Assembly: GCF_003462685.1 (NCBI RefSeq)
Contig: NZ_QRVE01000010.1
Location: 13,701 to 77,700, forward strand
Direction of reading: 5' to 3'
Source of the DNA: Collinsella sp. AF23-4AC
GTDB lineage: Bacteria > Actinomycetota > Coriobacteriia > Coriobacteriales > Coriobacteriaceae
DNA length: 64,000 bases
In this document: in pieces, positions 34,676 to 43,273 of the stretch
Numbering within the stretch: the stretch's first letter is position 1
Layout of the letters: every line of letters starts with the position of its first letter
Made by a program: the position numbers and the translations under genes
The notes under the pieces: model-generated
What the model was told of the DNA's origin: nothing
The model's input: only the letters and a program-made list of their open reading frames with translations
The model's database searches: none

Positions 34676-35602
34676 CTAGTGCTCCTCGCCGGCACGGGCC
34701 AGGTCGTAGGGCGTGGTCTGGTAGACGTAGTAGTTGAGCCAGTTGGTGTAGAACAGCTGAGCCTGGCTGCGCCAGACGTTGCGCGGCTCGGCGGTGGGGT
34801 CGTCGCCCGGGAAGTAATGCGCCGGCACCTGAGGGTTGAGCCCGCGCTTCACGTCGCGCTCGTACTCCAGGCGCAACGTGTCGCTATCGTACTCGGGATG
34901 GCCAAAGACAAAGAAGCGACGGCTGTCGGTCGACTTGACGATGTACAGGCCCACCTCGTCGGACACGGCCACGACCTCAAGCTGCGGCTCGGCCTCCACG
35001 TCCTCGCGACGCACATCGGTGTTGCGCGAATGCACGGCATAGAAACGGTCGTCAAAACCACGGACCAGCGGGCTTTGCGGCTTCACCAGATAATGCTCGA
35101 ACACGCCACTCGCCTTTGCCGGCAGGTCGTGCTTCTGAATACCGTAATGATGGTACAGGCCGGCCTGCGCGCCCCAGCAAATGTGTAGCGTAGAGTGTAC
35201 GTGCGTGGTGGACCAATCCATGATCTGGCAGAGCTCGGGCCAGTAGTCGACCTCCTCGAACGGCATCTGCTCCACCGGGGCGCCCGTGATGATCAGGCCG
35301 TCGTAGTGGATGTCGCGGATGTCGTCGAACGTGCGGTAGAACGTCTCCAGATGGCCGGCGCTCACATGCGTGGCCTCGTGCGTTTTGGTGCGCAGCAGGT
35401 CCACCTCCACCTGCAGCGGCGTGTTGGAGAGCTTGCGCATGATCTGCGTCTCGGTGGCGATCTTGGTGGGCATGAGGTTGAGGATGAGCACGCGCAGCGG
35501 GCGGATGTCTTGGTGCAGCGCGCGGTACTCGGTCATGACAAAGATGTTCTCGCTCTCGAGCTGCGCGGCGGCAGGGAGGGCGTCGGGGATGCGAATGGGC
35601 AT
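34676..35602 (-). CDS. metA: Homoserine O-acetyltransferase, MetA type
   Basis: 308 aa, usual length. First step of methionine synthesis. Catalytic Cys142 in HICWGAQAG, plus the His and Glu of the triad (HSRNTDV region). Residue 111 is Glu ([15 protein letters not shown]); known work on this family links Glu111 to acetyl-CoA and Gly111 to succinyl-CoA, so acetyl-CoA is predicted. Start has AAGGAG. Monocistronic. No SAM riboswitch was seen upstream. Confidence 0.93.
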   Translation of the reverse strand: MPIRIPDALPAAAQLESENIFVMTEYRALHQDIRPLRVLILNLMPTKIATETQIMRKLSNTPLQVEVDLLRTKTHEATHVSAGHLETFYRTFDDIRDIHYDGLIITGAPVEQMPFEEVDYWPELCQIMDWSTTHVHSTLHICWGAQAGLYHHYGIQKHDLPAKASGVFEHYLVKPQSPLVRGFDDRFYAVHSRNTDVRREDVEAEPQLEVVAVSDEVGLYIVKSTDSRRFFVFGHPEYDSDTLRLEYERDVKRGLNPQVPAHYFPGDDPTAEPRNVWRSQAQLFYTNWLNYYVYQTTPYDLARAGEEH

Positions 35603-35701
35603 GGATGCTCCTTACGAGTCAGTTGCAGCTATGGTACAACGACCGGCCCCATCCGTGCGAGCGCATCGCCCAGCGATGCCGTCAGCGGCCCAAATCACTC
35701 C

Positions 35702-35737
35702 AAAAGTAGAGATTAAGGCATGTCCCAAAAATCTATG
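35702..35737. repeat. Palindrome family D, copy 2 (degenerate)
   Basis: AAAAGTAGAGATTAAGGCAT followed by GTCCCAAAAATCTATGG is the inverse of D1 at 33037 with a decayed right arm. Confidence 0.55.
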
Positions 35738-35813
35738 GCGCTTTAGTCTAGCAAAGTGGTGGCAGGACGCTACAATGGTTCGACGCGAAAAACTCGGCCG
35801 AAAGGATGCATAT

Positions 35814-36791
35814 ATGTACCAGACGCGTAAGATCGGTGTGGTCGGCCAGGGCCACGTAGGAGCACATGTTGCCAACAGTCTGCTCATGCAGGGCATTGCC
35901 GATGAGCTGTACCTGTGCGATATCAACGAGGCCAAGGTGACGTCCGAGGTCCAGGACCTGCGCGACTCCCTTTCGTTTGTCCCGTACAACACCAAGATCG
36001 TCAACTGCTACGACCACTACGAGGAGCTTGCCTGCTGCGACGTCATCGTCAACGCCGCCGGCAAGGTCGCGCTGGCCGCCGGCAACCGCGACGGCGAGCT
36101 GTTCTTTACCACCGACGCCGCCCGCACCTTTGCCAAGCGCATCGTCGACGCCGGCTTTGACGGCATCTTCGTGAGCATCTCCAACCCCTGCGACGTCGTG
36201 TGCACCGAGCTGTGGCACCTGACCGGCTACGATCCCAAGAAGATCATCGGCTCGGGCTGCGGTCTGGACTCCGCCCGCCTGCGCACCGAGATCTCCAAGA
36301 AGGTCGGCGTGAGCCCCAAGTCCATCGACGCCTATATGATCGGCGAGCACGGCTTTAGCCAGCTGGCTGCCTTTAAGTCTGCAACCATCGCCGGCAAGAG
36401 CCTTAACGAGCTTCAGGCCGAGAACCCCGACAAGTATGCCTTCGACCACATGGAGATCGAGGAGCTCGCGCGCAAGGGCGGCTACGTAACCTACCAGGGC
36501 AAGCAGTGCACCGAGTACGCCGTCGCCAACTCCGCCGCGCGCGTCTGCGCCGCCGTGCTGCACAACGAGCACGCCGTGCTTTCCGCCTCCACGCTCATGA
36601 CCGGCCAGTATGGCGAGGAGGGCATCTTCACCTCCCTGCCGTGCGTGATCGGCGCCGAGGGCGTCGAGGAGGTCTACACGCTCGACCTGTCCGAGTACGA
36701 GCTCGAGGGCTTCCACAAGAGCTGCCAGCACATCCGCGACAATATCGCCCAGCTCGACTGGTGGGACGCCGAGGCATACGACGCGAAGTAG
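35814..36791 (+). CDS. L-lactate / L-2-hydroxyacid dehydrogenase family protein
   Basis: 325 aa. Rossmann start KIGVVGQGHVGAHVA, Asp of the NAD pocket (LYLCDINEAK), SISNPCDV, GLDSARLR and the catalytic His in IGEHGFSQ. In LDH and L-2-hydroxyisocaproate dehydrogenase this motif is GEHGD; the Asp is Phe here. The substrate loop AAGNRDGELFF is closer to hydroxyisocaproate dehydrogenase than to LDH. So it probably reduces a 2-oxo acid, substrate open. TACAAT (35771) is a likely -10; AAAGGA precedes the ATG. Confidence 0.85.
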   Translation: MYQTRKIGVVGQGHVGAHVANSLLMQGIADELYLCDINEAKVTSEVQDLRDSLSFVPYNTKIVNCYDHYEELACCDVIVNAAGKVALAAGNRDGELFFTTDAARTFAKRIVDAGFDGIFVSISNPCDVVCTELWHLTGYDPKKIIGSGCGLDSARLRTEISKKVGVSPKSIDAYMIGEHGFSQLAAFKSATIAGKSLNELQAENPDKYAFDHMEIEELARKGGYVTYQGKQCTEYAVANSAARVCAAVLHNEHAVLSASTLMTGQYGEEGIFTSLPCVIGAEGVEEVYTLDLSEYELEGFHKSCQHIRDNIAQLDWWDAEAYDAK

Positions 36792-36833
36792 GCCGCCTGT
36801 TGACGCGACAACTCGCTAATACGGACGCAATGT

Positions 36834-36876
36834 AAAGCGGGCTGCGCCGGAAATCCCCGGCGCGGCCCGCTTTTTT
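36834..36876 (+). terminator. Intrinsic terminator of the hydroxyacid dehydrogenase gene
   Basis: AAGCGGGCTGCGCCGG pairs with CCGGCGCGGCCCGCTT, then six T. Confidence 0.95.
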
Positions 36877-36925
36877 GACTCACGTAGTGCCCTTGCGAAT
36901 CGAAGGTGAATACTTTTCCCGGTAC

Positions 36926-37894
36926 CTAGTACTGCTCGATGCCCATGTAGCGACGAACCTCGGGGCTGTGGTCGAAGACCTTGCCGCGGGCAGCGCGCAG
37001 CTCGCAGCTCATGTTGTAGAAGAAGATCGGCTCCAGGAACGAACGAACGCTGGCAGGCACTTCGCCCACGCCGTACTCGAGCGCATCGAGCACCATGACC
37101 GTATCGGTGTGCGTGTTGAGGAACGCGAGCGCGCGCTCCTCCATGGGGCGGCACTCGCCCGATCCGAGCTGCACAAAGTAGAACACGCCGGGCTCGGTAG
37201 CCTCGAAAGGACCGTGGAAATACTCGCCGGAGTGGATGTAGCAGCAGTGCTGCCACTGCATCTCCATGAGCGAGCAGATGGCCATGGCGTAGGTCTGGCT
37301 AAAGTTGGGACCGGAACCCAGGATATAGAAGAACTTATGCTGCTGGCAGAGCTCGGCAAAGCGGGCGCCCAGCTCGGCGTTGACCTTCTCGCGCGCGGCG
37401 GGCAGCAGCGCGTCCATCTGCTTAAGGCCTTCATACATGTCGGCGAGCGCCTCGTAACCCTCCTGCTGGTCGAGCAACTCGGCGGCGATCAGAGCGCCGA
37501 TGCCCTGCGGCACCTCGGCCTGTGACACGCCCTCGCCCCACGGATAGACCCAGGTGGTCCACTTGCCGTTATCGATCTTGGAGCCCTCGCAGTCGGTGAG
37601 GGCAACGACCTCGGCACCGGCTGCCAGCGCCATCTCGCAGCCATCAACGACCTCCTGCGTGTTGCCGCTGTGGCTGCAGGCAATAACGAGCGACTTCTCG
37701 CCAAGGCTCTTAGGGGCCATCAGGCAAAACTCGCGTGCCGTGTAGACCGTCGAGGTAAACGTGGTGGCCTCGCGCTTGAGCAGCTCGTTGGCCGGCATCA
37801 GGTCGATCATCGAACCGCCGCAAGCAATCCAAAAGACATTCTCAATCTTGCCCTTGCGCTCGATAATTTCCTGAACCAGATCATGTGCGTTCAC
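36926..37894 (-). CDS. SIS-domain sugar-phosphate deglycase (FrlB/GfrF/FraB-like), paralogue 1
   Basis: 322 aa with two SIS folds (FWIACGGSMIDLMPANELLK and YILGSGPNFSQTYAMAICS). Phospho-sugar loop ACSHSGNTQEVVDG. Glu211 (in MEMQW) and His227 (in EYFHGPFE) are 16 apart, matching the catalytic Glu/His pair described for the FraB/FrlB group. Expected to split a 6-phosphorylated Amadori compound into glucose-6-P and an amine. It lies just downstream of a GntR/UTRA gene that probably controls it. Closest alternatives: glucosamine-6-P deaminase-like AgaS. Confidence 0.82.
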   Translation of the reverse strand: MNAHDLVQEIIERKGKIENVFWIACGGSMIDLMPANELLKREATTFTSTVYTAREFCLMAPKSLGEKSLVIACSHSGNTQEVVDGCEMALAAGAEVVALTDCEGSKIDNGKWTTWVYPWGEGVSQAEVPQGIGALIAAELLDQQEGYEALADMYEGLKQMDALLPAAREKVNAELGARFAELCQQHKFFYILGSGPNFSQTYAMAICSLMEMQWQHCCYIHSGEYFHGPFEATEPGVFYFVQLGSGECRPMEERALAFLNTHTDTVMVLDALEYGVGEVPASVRSFLEPIFFYNMSCELRAARGKVFDHSPEVRRYMGIEQY

Positions 37895-37948
37895 GGTGAC
37901 GCTCCTCCTTGTGTGGCGGCTTTGGATGACGGCAGCTCGTACCTGCTG

Positions 37949-38030
37949 TCGTTCTATGTTGTCCTATTTATAGCACGCACGACGACGCTCGTGAAGCCAT
38001 TTCGCCAAACTTGTTCTATGTTGTTCTATC
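37949..38030. promoter_or_regulatory. Tandem operator candidates for GntR-1
   Basis: TTGTTCTATG-TTGTTCTATC (38011-38030) and TCGTTCTATG-TTGTCCTATT (37949-37968) are two tandem pairs with a 10-base period, between the regulator gene and SIS paralogue 1. Confidence 0.5.
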
Positions 38031-38038
38031 TGTGGATG

Positions 38039-38794
38039 TTAGATGTCGAACACGTAGCGCGAGCCCACGATCTTTTGGCGTCCGAGCAGCAAGGGCCGCT
38101 CGTCCGCATCGGTAAAGTACGCCTCCATATAGAAGAGCGGCTCGCCGACCGGCACCTCCAACAGCGGGGCCGCCTGAGCATCGGCAAGCGCAATCTCCAC
38201 GGTGCAAGGGTCGGACTTGAGAGGTGCGCGGCCCGAATGCTCGGCAACGAGCGCAAAGATCGAGTTATCGGCGAGGTCCTTATCGGCAAGTGTCTGCAGA
38301 TAGGGATGGTCAGCCAGCACAAAGGCGTTGTTCTCGAGCATGACGGGCACGCCGTCTGCCGTGCGCACGCGCTCGACAACGATGAGCTCGCAGCTGGGTT
38401 CCACCCCAAAAAACGCCGCGTCCTCGCGCGTCGCCGCAACCACCGTGCGCGACACCAGGCGTGCTCCGGCCACCATGTCGTTGGCGGCGCAACCCTCGGA
38501 AAAGCTCTGAACGTCACCCTTCTGGACAATCTTGCGCTTGAGCTTGGGCGCGCACACGAACGTGCCCCTCCCCTGCTGGCGGTTGAGATACCCCGCGCGC
38601 GACAGCTCCTCGATGGCGCGGCGCACGGTGATGCGTCCCACGCCGTAGGACTTCGCGAGCTCCATCTCGGAAGGAATGCGCGAGCCGGATGCGTACACGC
38701 CGCGCGCGATCTCGCCCTTTAGGTCGTCCATAACCTGCTGGTACAGCGGCACGGCGGATACCTCAGTGCGCTCGGTTTTATCGTCGAATGCCAT
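38039..38794 (-). CDS. GntR-family regulator with UTRA domain (GntR-1)
   Basis: 251 aa. N-terminal winged helix (PLYQQVMDDLKGEIARGVYA; GRITVRRAIEELSRAGYL; QQGRGTFV) and a C-terminal UTRA sugar-phosphate sensor domain (residues about 95-245). Similar to FrlR/NagR-type regulators. Starts 2 bases after the recQ stop and so may be co-transcribed with recQ. Probable target: the SIS gene downstream. Confidence 0.88.
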   Translation of the reverse strand: MAFDDKTERTEVSAVPLYQQVMDDLKGEIARGVYASGSRIPSEMELAKSYGVGRITVRRAIEELSRAGYLNRQQGRGTFVCAPKLKRKIVQKGDVQSFSEGCAANDMVAGARLVSRTVVAATREDAAFFGVEPSCELIVVERVRTADGVPVMLENNAFVLADHPYLQTLADKDLADNSIFALVAEHSGRAPLKSDPCTVEIALADAQAAPLLEVPVGEPLFYMEAYFTDADERPLLLGRQKIVGSRYVFDI

Positions 38795-38796
38795 CG

Positions 38797-40779
38797 TTAT
38801 GCTCCATTCCGTGCATGCTCGGACTCAAACTCTTCAATCGCCGCCATAAACTGCTCGCCAAAGGCGTCGGCCTTTTTCTCGCCAATGCCGTTGACCTGGA
38901 TAAGCTCGTCGCGCGTCTGCGGGCGTTGACGGCACAGACCGCGCAGGGCCTTGTCGGAAAAGACCATGTACGGCGCCATCTCCAGCTCGGTCGAGATCTC
39001 CTTGCGCAGGGCGCGCAGACGCTCGAACAGCTCGGCATCGTCACCCACGCGCAGGCGCTGATCCAGCTCGGCCTCCTCGCGCAGCAGATCCACCGCACGG
39101 CGGGCGCGGGCCGAAGCCTTGCGCTTGGACGCGCGACGCTTAACGGTAAAGGCGAACGCCTCGTCCTCGACCTCGCCGGCGCGCGGGCCTAGCCCCACGA
39201 CCGGGTACTGCCCCTGCGAGGTGGCCAGGTAACCGCGGCCGCACAGCTGGCCGATGATGTCCTTGATGCGCCCGACCGATTCGCTCGACAGCTCACCGTA
39301 GCCGCGGTCCTCGTCCAGATGCATCTGGCGAATGCGCTCGGTGTTGCCGCCGTGAAGCACGTCGGCGATGAGCGACTTGCCAAAGCGCATGGGACGCGTG
39401 GCCACATAGCGCACAGCGGCGCGGGCCATATCGGTGACGTCCTCGACCTCGAACTGCGTGAGGCAATTGCTGCAGTTGCCACAGCCCTCGACGTCGTCCG
39501 TGGCGGTGCCGCCCGTACCGGCCGAAGCAGCATGCTCGGCCGCGGACTCGTCGCCAAAGTAGCGCAGCATGTATTCGCGCAGGCAGCCGGTGGTATTGCA
39601 GTAGCCCTCCATCTGGCTGAGCAGACGATATCGATTCTGGAGCGCCCACGCGCGCTGCTCGTCGTCGAGCGCCTCATCGGCAGCATCGCCGCGGTCGATC
39701 AGAAAGCGGCGCATGCGAAAATCGTTGCCGTTCCACAGCAAGTGGCAGCTGGCCGGGTCGCCATCGCGGCCGGCACGTCCCGCCTCTTGGTAGTACGCCT
39801 CGATGCTCTCGGGCACGTTGTTGTGGATCACGTAGCGCACGTTGGGCTTGTCGATGCCCATGCCAAAGGCGTTGGTGGCAACCATCACCTGGATATCGTC
39901 GTCGATAAAGGCGCGCTGGCTTTGGCGACGGACGTCGTTGCCCATGCCGGCATGGTAGCGGCCCACGCGAATGCCGCTGGGGCCCAGCGCCTCGGCAAGC
40001 TCGCCCGCCAGCGCATCAACCGTCTTGCGGGTCGAGCAATACACGATACCGCTCTCGCTCGAATGCGCGATTACGTAGTCGCGCACCCAGGCGGTCTTGG
40101 CCTTGTCGCCCATCTCCTCGCAACCAAAGTAGAGGTTCTTGCGATCAAAGCCCGTCACCACCGTCGCCGGGTTTTGCAGGCCGAGCATCTGCTGAATGTC
40201 CGCGCGCACGCGCTCGGTCGCCGTAGCGGTAAAGGCCGCCACGATGGGGCGCTGCGGCAGGGAATCGATGAACTCGCGAATCTGCAGGTAGGCGGGGCGG
40301 AAATCCTGACCCCATTGGCTCACGCAGTGGGCCTCGTCAATGGCCACAAGCGGAACGCCAATGCCGCCTTCGGCCGCAGCTTCCTGCGCAAAGGCCAGAA
40401 AGCGCGGCTCGAGCAGGCGCTCGGGCGCCACATACATAAGTTGGTAGCGGCCTTCGCGCGCCCGCTTGAGCACGGTGTTTTGCTGAGCCGGCGTAAGGCT
40501 GGAGTTGAGATAGCTGGGGTGCGCGCCCGCCGCGAGCAGCGCGCGGGTCTGGTCCTCCATAAGCGACAGCAGCGGACTCACCACAAAGGTGATGCCGGGC
40601 AACATGAGCGCGGGCACCTGGTAGCAAATGGACTTGCCGGCGCCCGTGGGCATAACACCCAGCGCATCGCGGCCTGCAAGAATCGCATCCACCATGCGGT
40701 CCTGCCCCGGGCGAAACGAGGTGTAGCCAAAATAGGCGCCGAGCGTGTCAAGCGCCATCTGCTGCATGCTATCGGTCAT
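38797..40779 (-). CDS. recQ: ATP-dependent DNA helicase RecQ
   Basis: 660 aa. Walker A GVMPTGAGKS (about 41-50), DEAH box (VAIDEAHCVSQWGQDFRPAY), helicase motifs GRAGRDGDPA, zinc-binding cysteines (CNTTGCLREYMLRYFGDE to CGNCSNC), winged helix and C-terminal HRDC domain (LFERLRALRKEISTE). Unwinds DNA in repair and recombination. TTAGGA precedes the ATG. Followed after 2 bases by GntR-1, an odd partner. Confidence 0.95.
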   Translation of the reverse strand: MTDSMQQMALDTLGAYFGYTSFRPGQDRMVDAILAGRDALGVMPTGAGKSICYQVPALMLPGITFVVSPLLSLMEDQTRALLAAGAHPSYLNSSLTPAQQNTVLKRAREGRYQLMYVAPERLLEPRFLAFAQEAAAEGGIGVPLVAIDEAHCVSQWGQDFRPAYLQIREFIDSLPQRPIVAAFTATATERVRADIQQMLGLQNPATVVTGFDRKNLYFGCEEMGDKAKTAWVRDYVIAHSSESGIVYCSTRKTVDALAGELAEALGPSGIRVGRYHAGMGNDVRRQSQRAFIDDDIQVMVATNAFGMGIDKPNVRYVIHNNVPESIEAYYQEAGRAGRDGDPASCHLLWNGNDFRMRRFLIDRGDAADEALDDEQRAWALQNRYRLLSQMEGYCNTTGCLREYMLRYFGDESAAEHAASAGTGGTATDDVEGCGNCSNCLTQFEVEDVTDMARAAVRYVATRPMRFGKSLIADVLHGGNTERIRQMHLDEDRGYGELSSESVGRIKDIIGQLCGRGYLATSQGQYPVVGLGPRAGEVEDEAFAFTVKRRASKRKASARARRAVDLLREEAELDQRLRVGDDAELFERLRALRKEISTELEMAPYMVFSDKALRGLCRQRPQTRDELIQVNGIGEKKADAFGEQFMAAIEEFESEHARNGA

Positions 40780-40905
40780 GGTTTCCTAACGTCCAAGTCA
40801 TCTGCCGCCGATTATACGCCGCCACGCGGACCGGTGCCGCACAGCTGCCAGCGATGGGCTACGCAATCCGAAGGGAACGAGCGTGGATTTTTAGACACTT
40901 TCCGG
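40780..40905. other. Upstream region of recQ
   Basis: No gene. GAGCGTGGATTTTTAGACAC (40879) repeats the palindrome F word but has no inverted partner. Confidence 0.35.
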
Positions 40906-40973
40906 ATGAGCGTGGATAATCTCCCACTTTGAACCCGCCATTGAGCCAAAAACGGGAGATTATCCACGCTCAT
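40906..40973. repeat. 20-bp perfect inverted repeat (palindrome F copy 2)
   Basis: ATGAGCGTGGATAATCTCCC (40906-40925) and its exact inverse (40954-40973) around a 28-base loop. Confidence 0.7.
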
Positions 40974-40982
40974 TCTGCGGGT

Positions 40983-41036
40983 AGTCATTGGGGACGTTCT
41001 TGAATGACTAGTCGTTTAAGAACGTCCCCAACGACT
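40983..41036. repeat. Palindrome G with GGGGAC tag
   Basis: TTGGGGACGTTCTT (40988-41001) pairs with AAGAACGTCCCCAA (41018-41031); the stem extends outward through AGTC/GACT with one mismatch. The loop TGACTAGTCG is itself nearly palindromic. AATGACTAGT also occurs near 19160. Confidence 0.7.
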
Positions 41037-41085
41037 AATCTCTTGACAAACGCGGAAACGTCTCTGGTTGAGCATAAGTCAGCGA

Positions 41086-41224
41086 AAACGCCCCTAAGCG
41101 AGCAAGGTGACGTGAAAGAGGAGGGAAGCGTACTTTGGTACGCGACCGACGATTGAACGTCAGATTGCCGCTTAGGGGCGTTTGCAGTGTCGAGCCGTTA
41201 CGCGGTTTGGTAAAACCGCGTAAC
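41086..41224. repeat. Structured repeat family A, copy 2 (after GntR-2)
   Basis: Outer helix AAACGCCCCTAAGCG (41086-41100) with CGCTTAGGGGCGTTT (41169-41183), perfect 15 bp. Middle TGACGT/ACGTCA. Inner GCGTAC-tttg-GTACGC. Linker GTTTGCAGTGTCGAGC. Distal perfect hairpin GTTACGCGGTTT/AAACCGCGTAAC directly against the GntR-2 stop. Confidence 0.85.
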
Positions 41225-41944
41225 TTACATCACCATGACGTAGCGCGATCCCACGTAGTACTGCTTACCCATCAGGACCGGCTCGCCATTGGGGCCGATA
41301 AAGCCGGCACGCAGGTTGAGCAGCGGATCGTGCGGAGCAATGCCCAGCTCAGCCGCCTGCTCGGCATTGGCGCGAACGGCCTCGACCGTGCGGTAGCCAA
41401 CCGAGACAATCGGCGTTCCGCCAACACGCTCGACCTCGGCAAAAATCGACTTGTCCTCAAGATCGGCCGTCAACAGCTCACGGTAGGCGTCAAACGGCAC
41501 AAAGATGTTCTCCTCAAAGATGGGCTCGCCGTCGGCCGTACGCACGCGCTTGATATGCAGCAGCAGCGCATCCTTCTGCAGGCCAAAGAACTCCATCTCG
41601 TTTTGACGCGCCGGGACAATCTGGCGATCGACCACATGTGCACCGGCCTTCATGCCATTGTCGGCACACAGTGCAGTAAACGTCTGCAGCGTCGAGGCGT
41701 GAAACTGACGGTTGATGTGTGGCGTGGAGACAAAGGTGCCACGGCCCTGCTGCTTAACCAGGTAGCCATCGGAGCACAGCTCCTCGACGGCTCGGCGCAC
41801 CGTAATGCGGCTCACCTCGTACTGCTCGGCAAGCTCGAGCTCGGACGGAATACGCTCCTTGGGTGCATAAACACCTTTCTCGATCGCATCCTTGATTTCG
41901 TCGTAAATCTGCTGGTAAAGCGGTGCATTTTTGGGCGCAGGCAT
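41225..41944 (-). CDS. GntR-family regulator with UTRA domain (GntR-2)
   Basis: 239 aa. Winged helix (PLYQQIYDEIKDAIEKGVYA; SRITVRRAVEELCSDGYLV; QQGRGTFVSTP) and UTRA domain. Close relative of GntR-1 by eye. Its promoter carries TATAACGTC (41987), a motif shared with the PTS operon promoter and the EamA promoter, so it is the probable regulator of those (inference). Stands alone. Confidence 0.88.
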   Translation of the reverse strand: MPAPKNAPLYQQIYDEIKDAIEKGVYAPKERIPSELELAEQYEVSRITVRRAVEELCSDGYLVKQQGRGTFVSTPHINRQFHASTLQTFTALCADNGMKAGAHVVDRQIVPARQNEMEFFGLQKDALLLHIKRVRTADGEPIFEENIFVPFDAYRELLTADLEDKSIFAEVERVGGTPIVSVGYRTVEAVRANAEQAAELGIAPHDPLLNLRAGFIGPNGEPVLMGKQYYVGSRYVMVM

Positions 41945-41983
41945 ATCAAATCACTCTTATCGAAATATCGAAATAACTAATAC

Positions 41984-42009
41984 GTATATAACGTCTTTTT
42001 ATATGTTAC
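41984..42009. promoter_or_regulatory. GntR-2 operator candidate at its own promoter
   Basis: GTATATAACGTCTTTTTATA, sharing TATAACGTCTT with site 47865 and GTATATAACG with site 49142-49160. Confidence 0.5.
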
Positions 42010-42048
42010 CTCAGTTGGATAAAACGATACACCACATACAGCAAATCC

Positions 42049-43056
42049 TTACTTGCCGTCGTCCTGTTGCAGACTGTCCTGCTCGATGAGGCGCGCCTGC
42101 CTGCTGGCCATGCGCGCGGGCTTGTCGGGATCGGGTACGGCCGTAGGCATGGGCTCGTCGACATGGCCACCCCACCAGCCGCCCACAAAGTTGAGCGTGT
42201 GAAACACATTGATCACGGCGCCGGGATCAATGTCGCACACCAGCTTGATAATGTCCTGGCTCTCGTAGGTCGAGACAACGGCGTGCAGCAGGTACATCTT
42301 TTCGCGGCTGTATCCGCCGATGACCTCGGCGCAGCTAATGCCGTGCTGAAAATGGTCAACATAGGCGGTCATGACCTCGTCTGCCTTACGCGTCGTGATC
42401 TGCAGCGTCACGCGATCGTAGCGACGATAGAAACTGTCGATGGTCTTGGTCGAAATAAACTGGAACACGATGGAATACGCCGCCTTGTCCCAGCCAAACA
42501 TAAAACCAAAGATCGCCAGGATAAAGCAGTTGAAACCAAAGATGACGCCCCAGATGGTCTTGCCCGTGTGGTTGGAAACCCACAGCGCGATAAAATCGGT
42601 GCCGCCGGTGGATGCGCCGGATTTAAGCGCGATGGCAGCGCCCAGACCCGAGACCACGCCGCCAAAGATGATGAGCATGATCTTGTCGCCCAAAAACGGC
42701 GCGAAGTGAAAGACGTTGAGGAACAGCGACGAGAGCACGACCTGCATCATCGAGAAGATGACGAAGCGCTTGCTAATGCCGCTCCAGCATAGGAGCGCCA
42801 CGGGGATGTTGAGCGCGAGCATACCGAGCGAGATGTCGATGTGAACGCCGCCCAGCGAAGTAACGCGATCGAGCAGGACCGCGACGCCGGTGAGACCGCT
42901 CGGAAGCAGGTCGGCGGGCTGAATGAACGCCTGGATCAGGAATGTCTGGAGAACGGCGGAAATGGTGACCGCCACGGCAGTAATGGCGCGGCGGACGATG
43001 GTAAGGCGGCCGAGCACGAGCACTCGGTCCGTGAGCTGATCGATGGCGTTCGCCAC
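42049..43056 (-). CDS. YitT family membrane protein (DUF161/DUF2179)
   Basis: 335 aa. Five to six membrane helices in residues 25-210 (VRRAITAVAVTISAVLQTFL; GVALLIDR-like loops; GKTIWGVIFGFNCFILAIFG), then a cytoplasmic DUF2179 domain (RVTLQITTRKADEVMTAYV, VVSTYESQDIIKLVCDIDPG). Function in most bacteria is unknown. The start is GTG at 43056 with AAAGGAG at good spacing. Confidence 0.88.
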   Translation of the reverse strand: MANAIDQLTDRVLVLGRLTIVRRAITAVAVTISAVLQTFLIQAFIQPADLLPSGLTGVAVLLDRVTSLGGVHIDISLGMLALNIPVALLCWSGISKRFVIFSMMQVVLSSLFLNVFHFAPFLGDKIMLIIFGGVVSGLGAAIALKSGASTGGTDFIALWVSNHTGKTIWGVIFGFNCFILAIFGFMFGWDKAAYSIVFQFISTKTIDSFYRRYDRVTLQITTRKADEVMTAYVDHFQHGISCAEVIGGYSREKMYLLHAVVSTYESQDIIKLVCDIDPGAVINVFHTLNFVGGWWGGHVDEPMPTAVPDPDKPARMASRQARLIEQDSLQQDDGK

Positions 43057-43187
43057 GTAGGCTCCTTTCGAAGGCAGATATAGTTGTGGGGCATGTCGGC
43101 GATTGTAGCATGGAGCGCGAAAGGGCGCTTCAATTCACCCTCTCTCGACAACCATCAGAAGAACCGTGAGGCCGCTCAAAAGAAAAA

Positions 43188-43217
43188 CGCCGTGAAGAGA
43201 GCGATCCCTTCACGGCG
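43188..43217. terminator. Hairpin between the HAD and YitT genes
   Basis: CGCCGTGAAG pairs with CTTCACGGCG; on the minus strand GTTTTTCTTTTG follows, so it can end transcription coming from the HAD gene. Confidence 0.7.
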
Positions 43218-43230
43218 AATTCGGCATTTG

Positions 43231-43273
43231 CCCAGATAAAACCTGCCAAAATAAACCTGTCCCTAAATGGCAG
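43231..43273. repeat. Palindromic repeat family C, copy C2, overlapping the HAD stop codon
   Basis: Starts CCCAGATAAAACCTGCC. The variant right arm CCCTAAATGGCAG supplies the TAG stop of the HAD gene (CTA at 43263-43265). Confidence 0.8.

Noticed and set aside
35603..35701. SAM riboswitch before metA
   Set aside because: The leader is short and none of the SAM-I helices could be traced.
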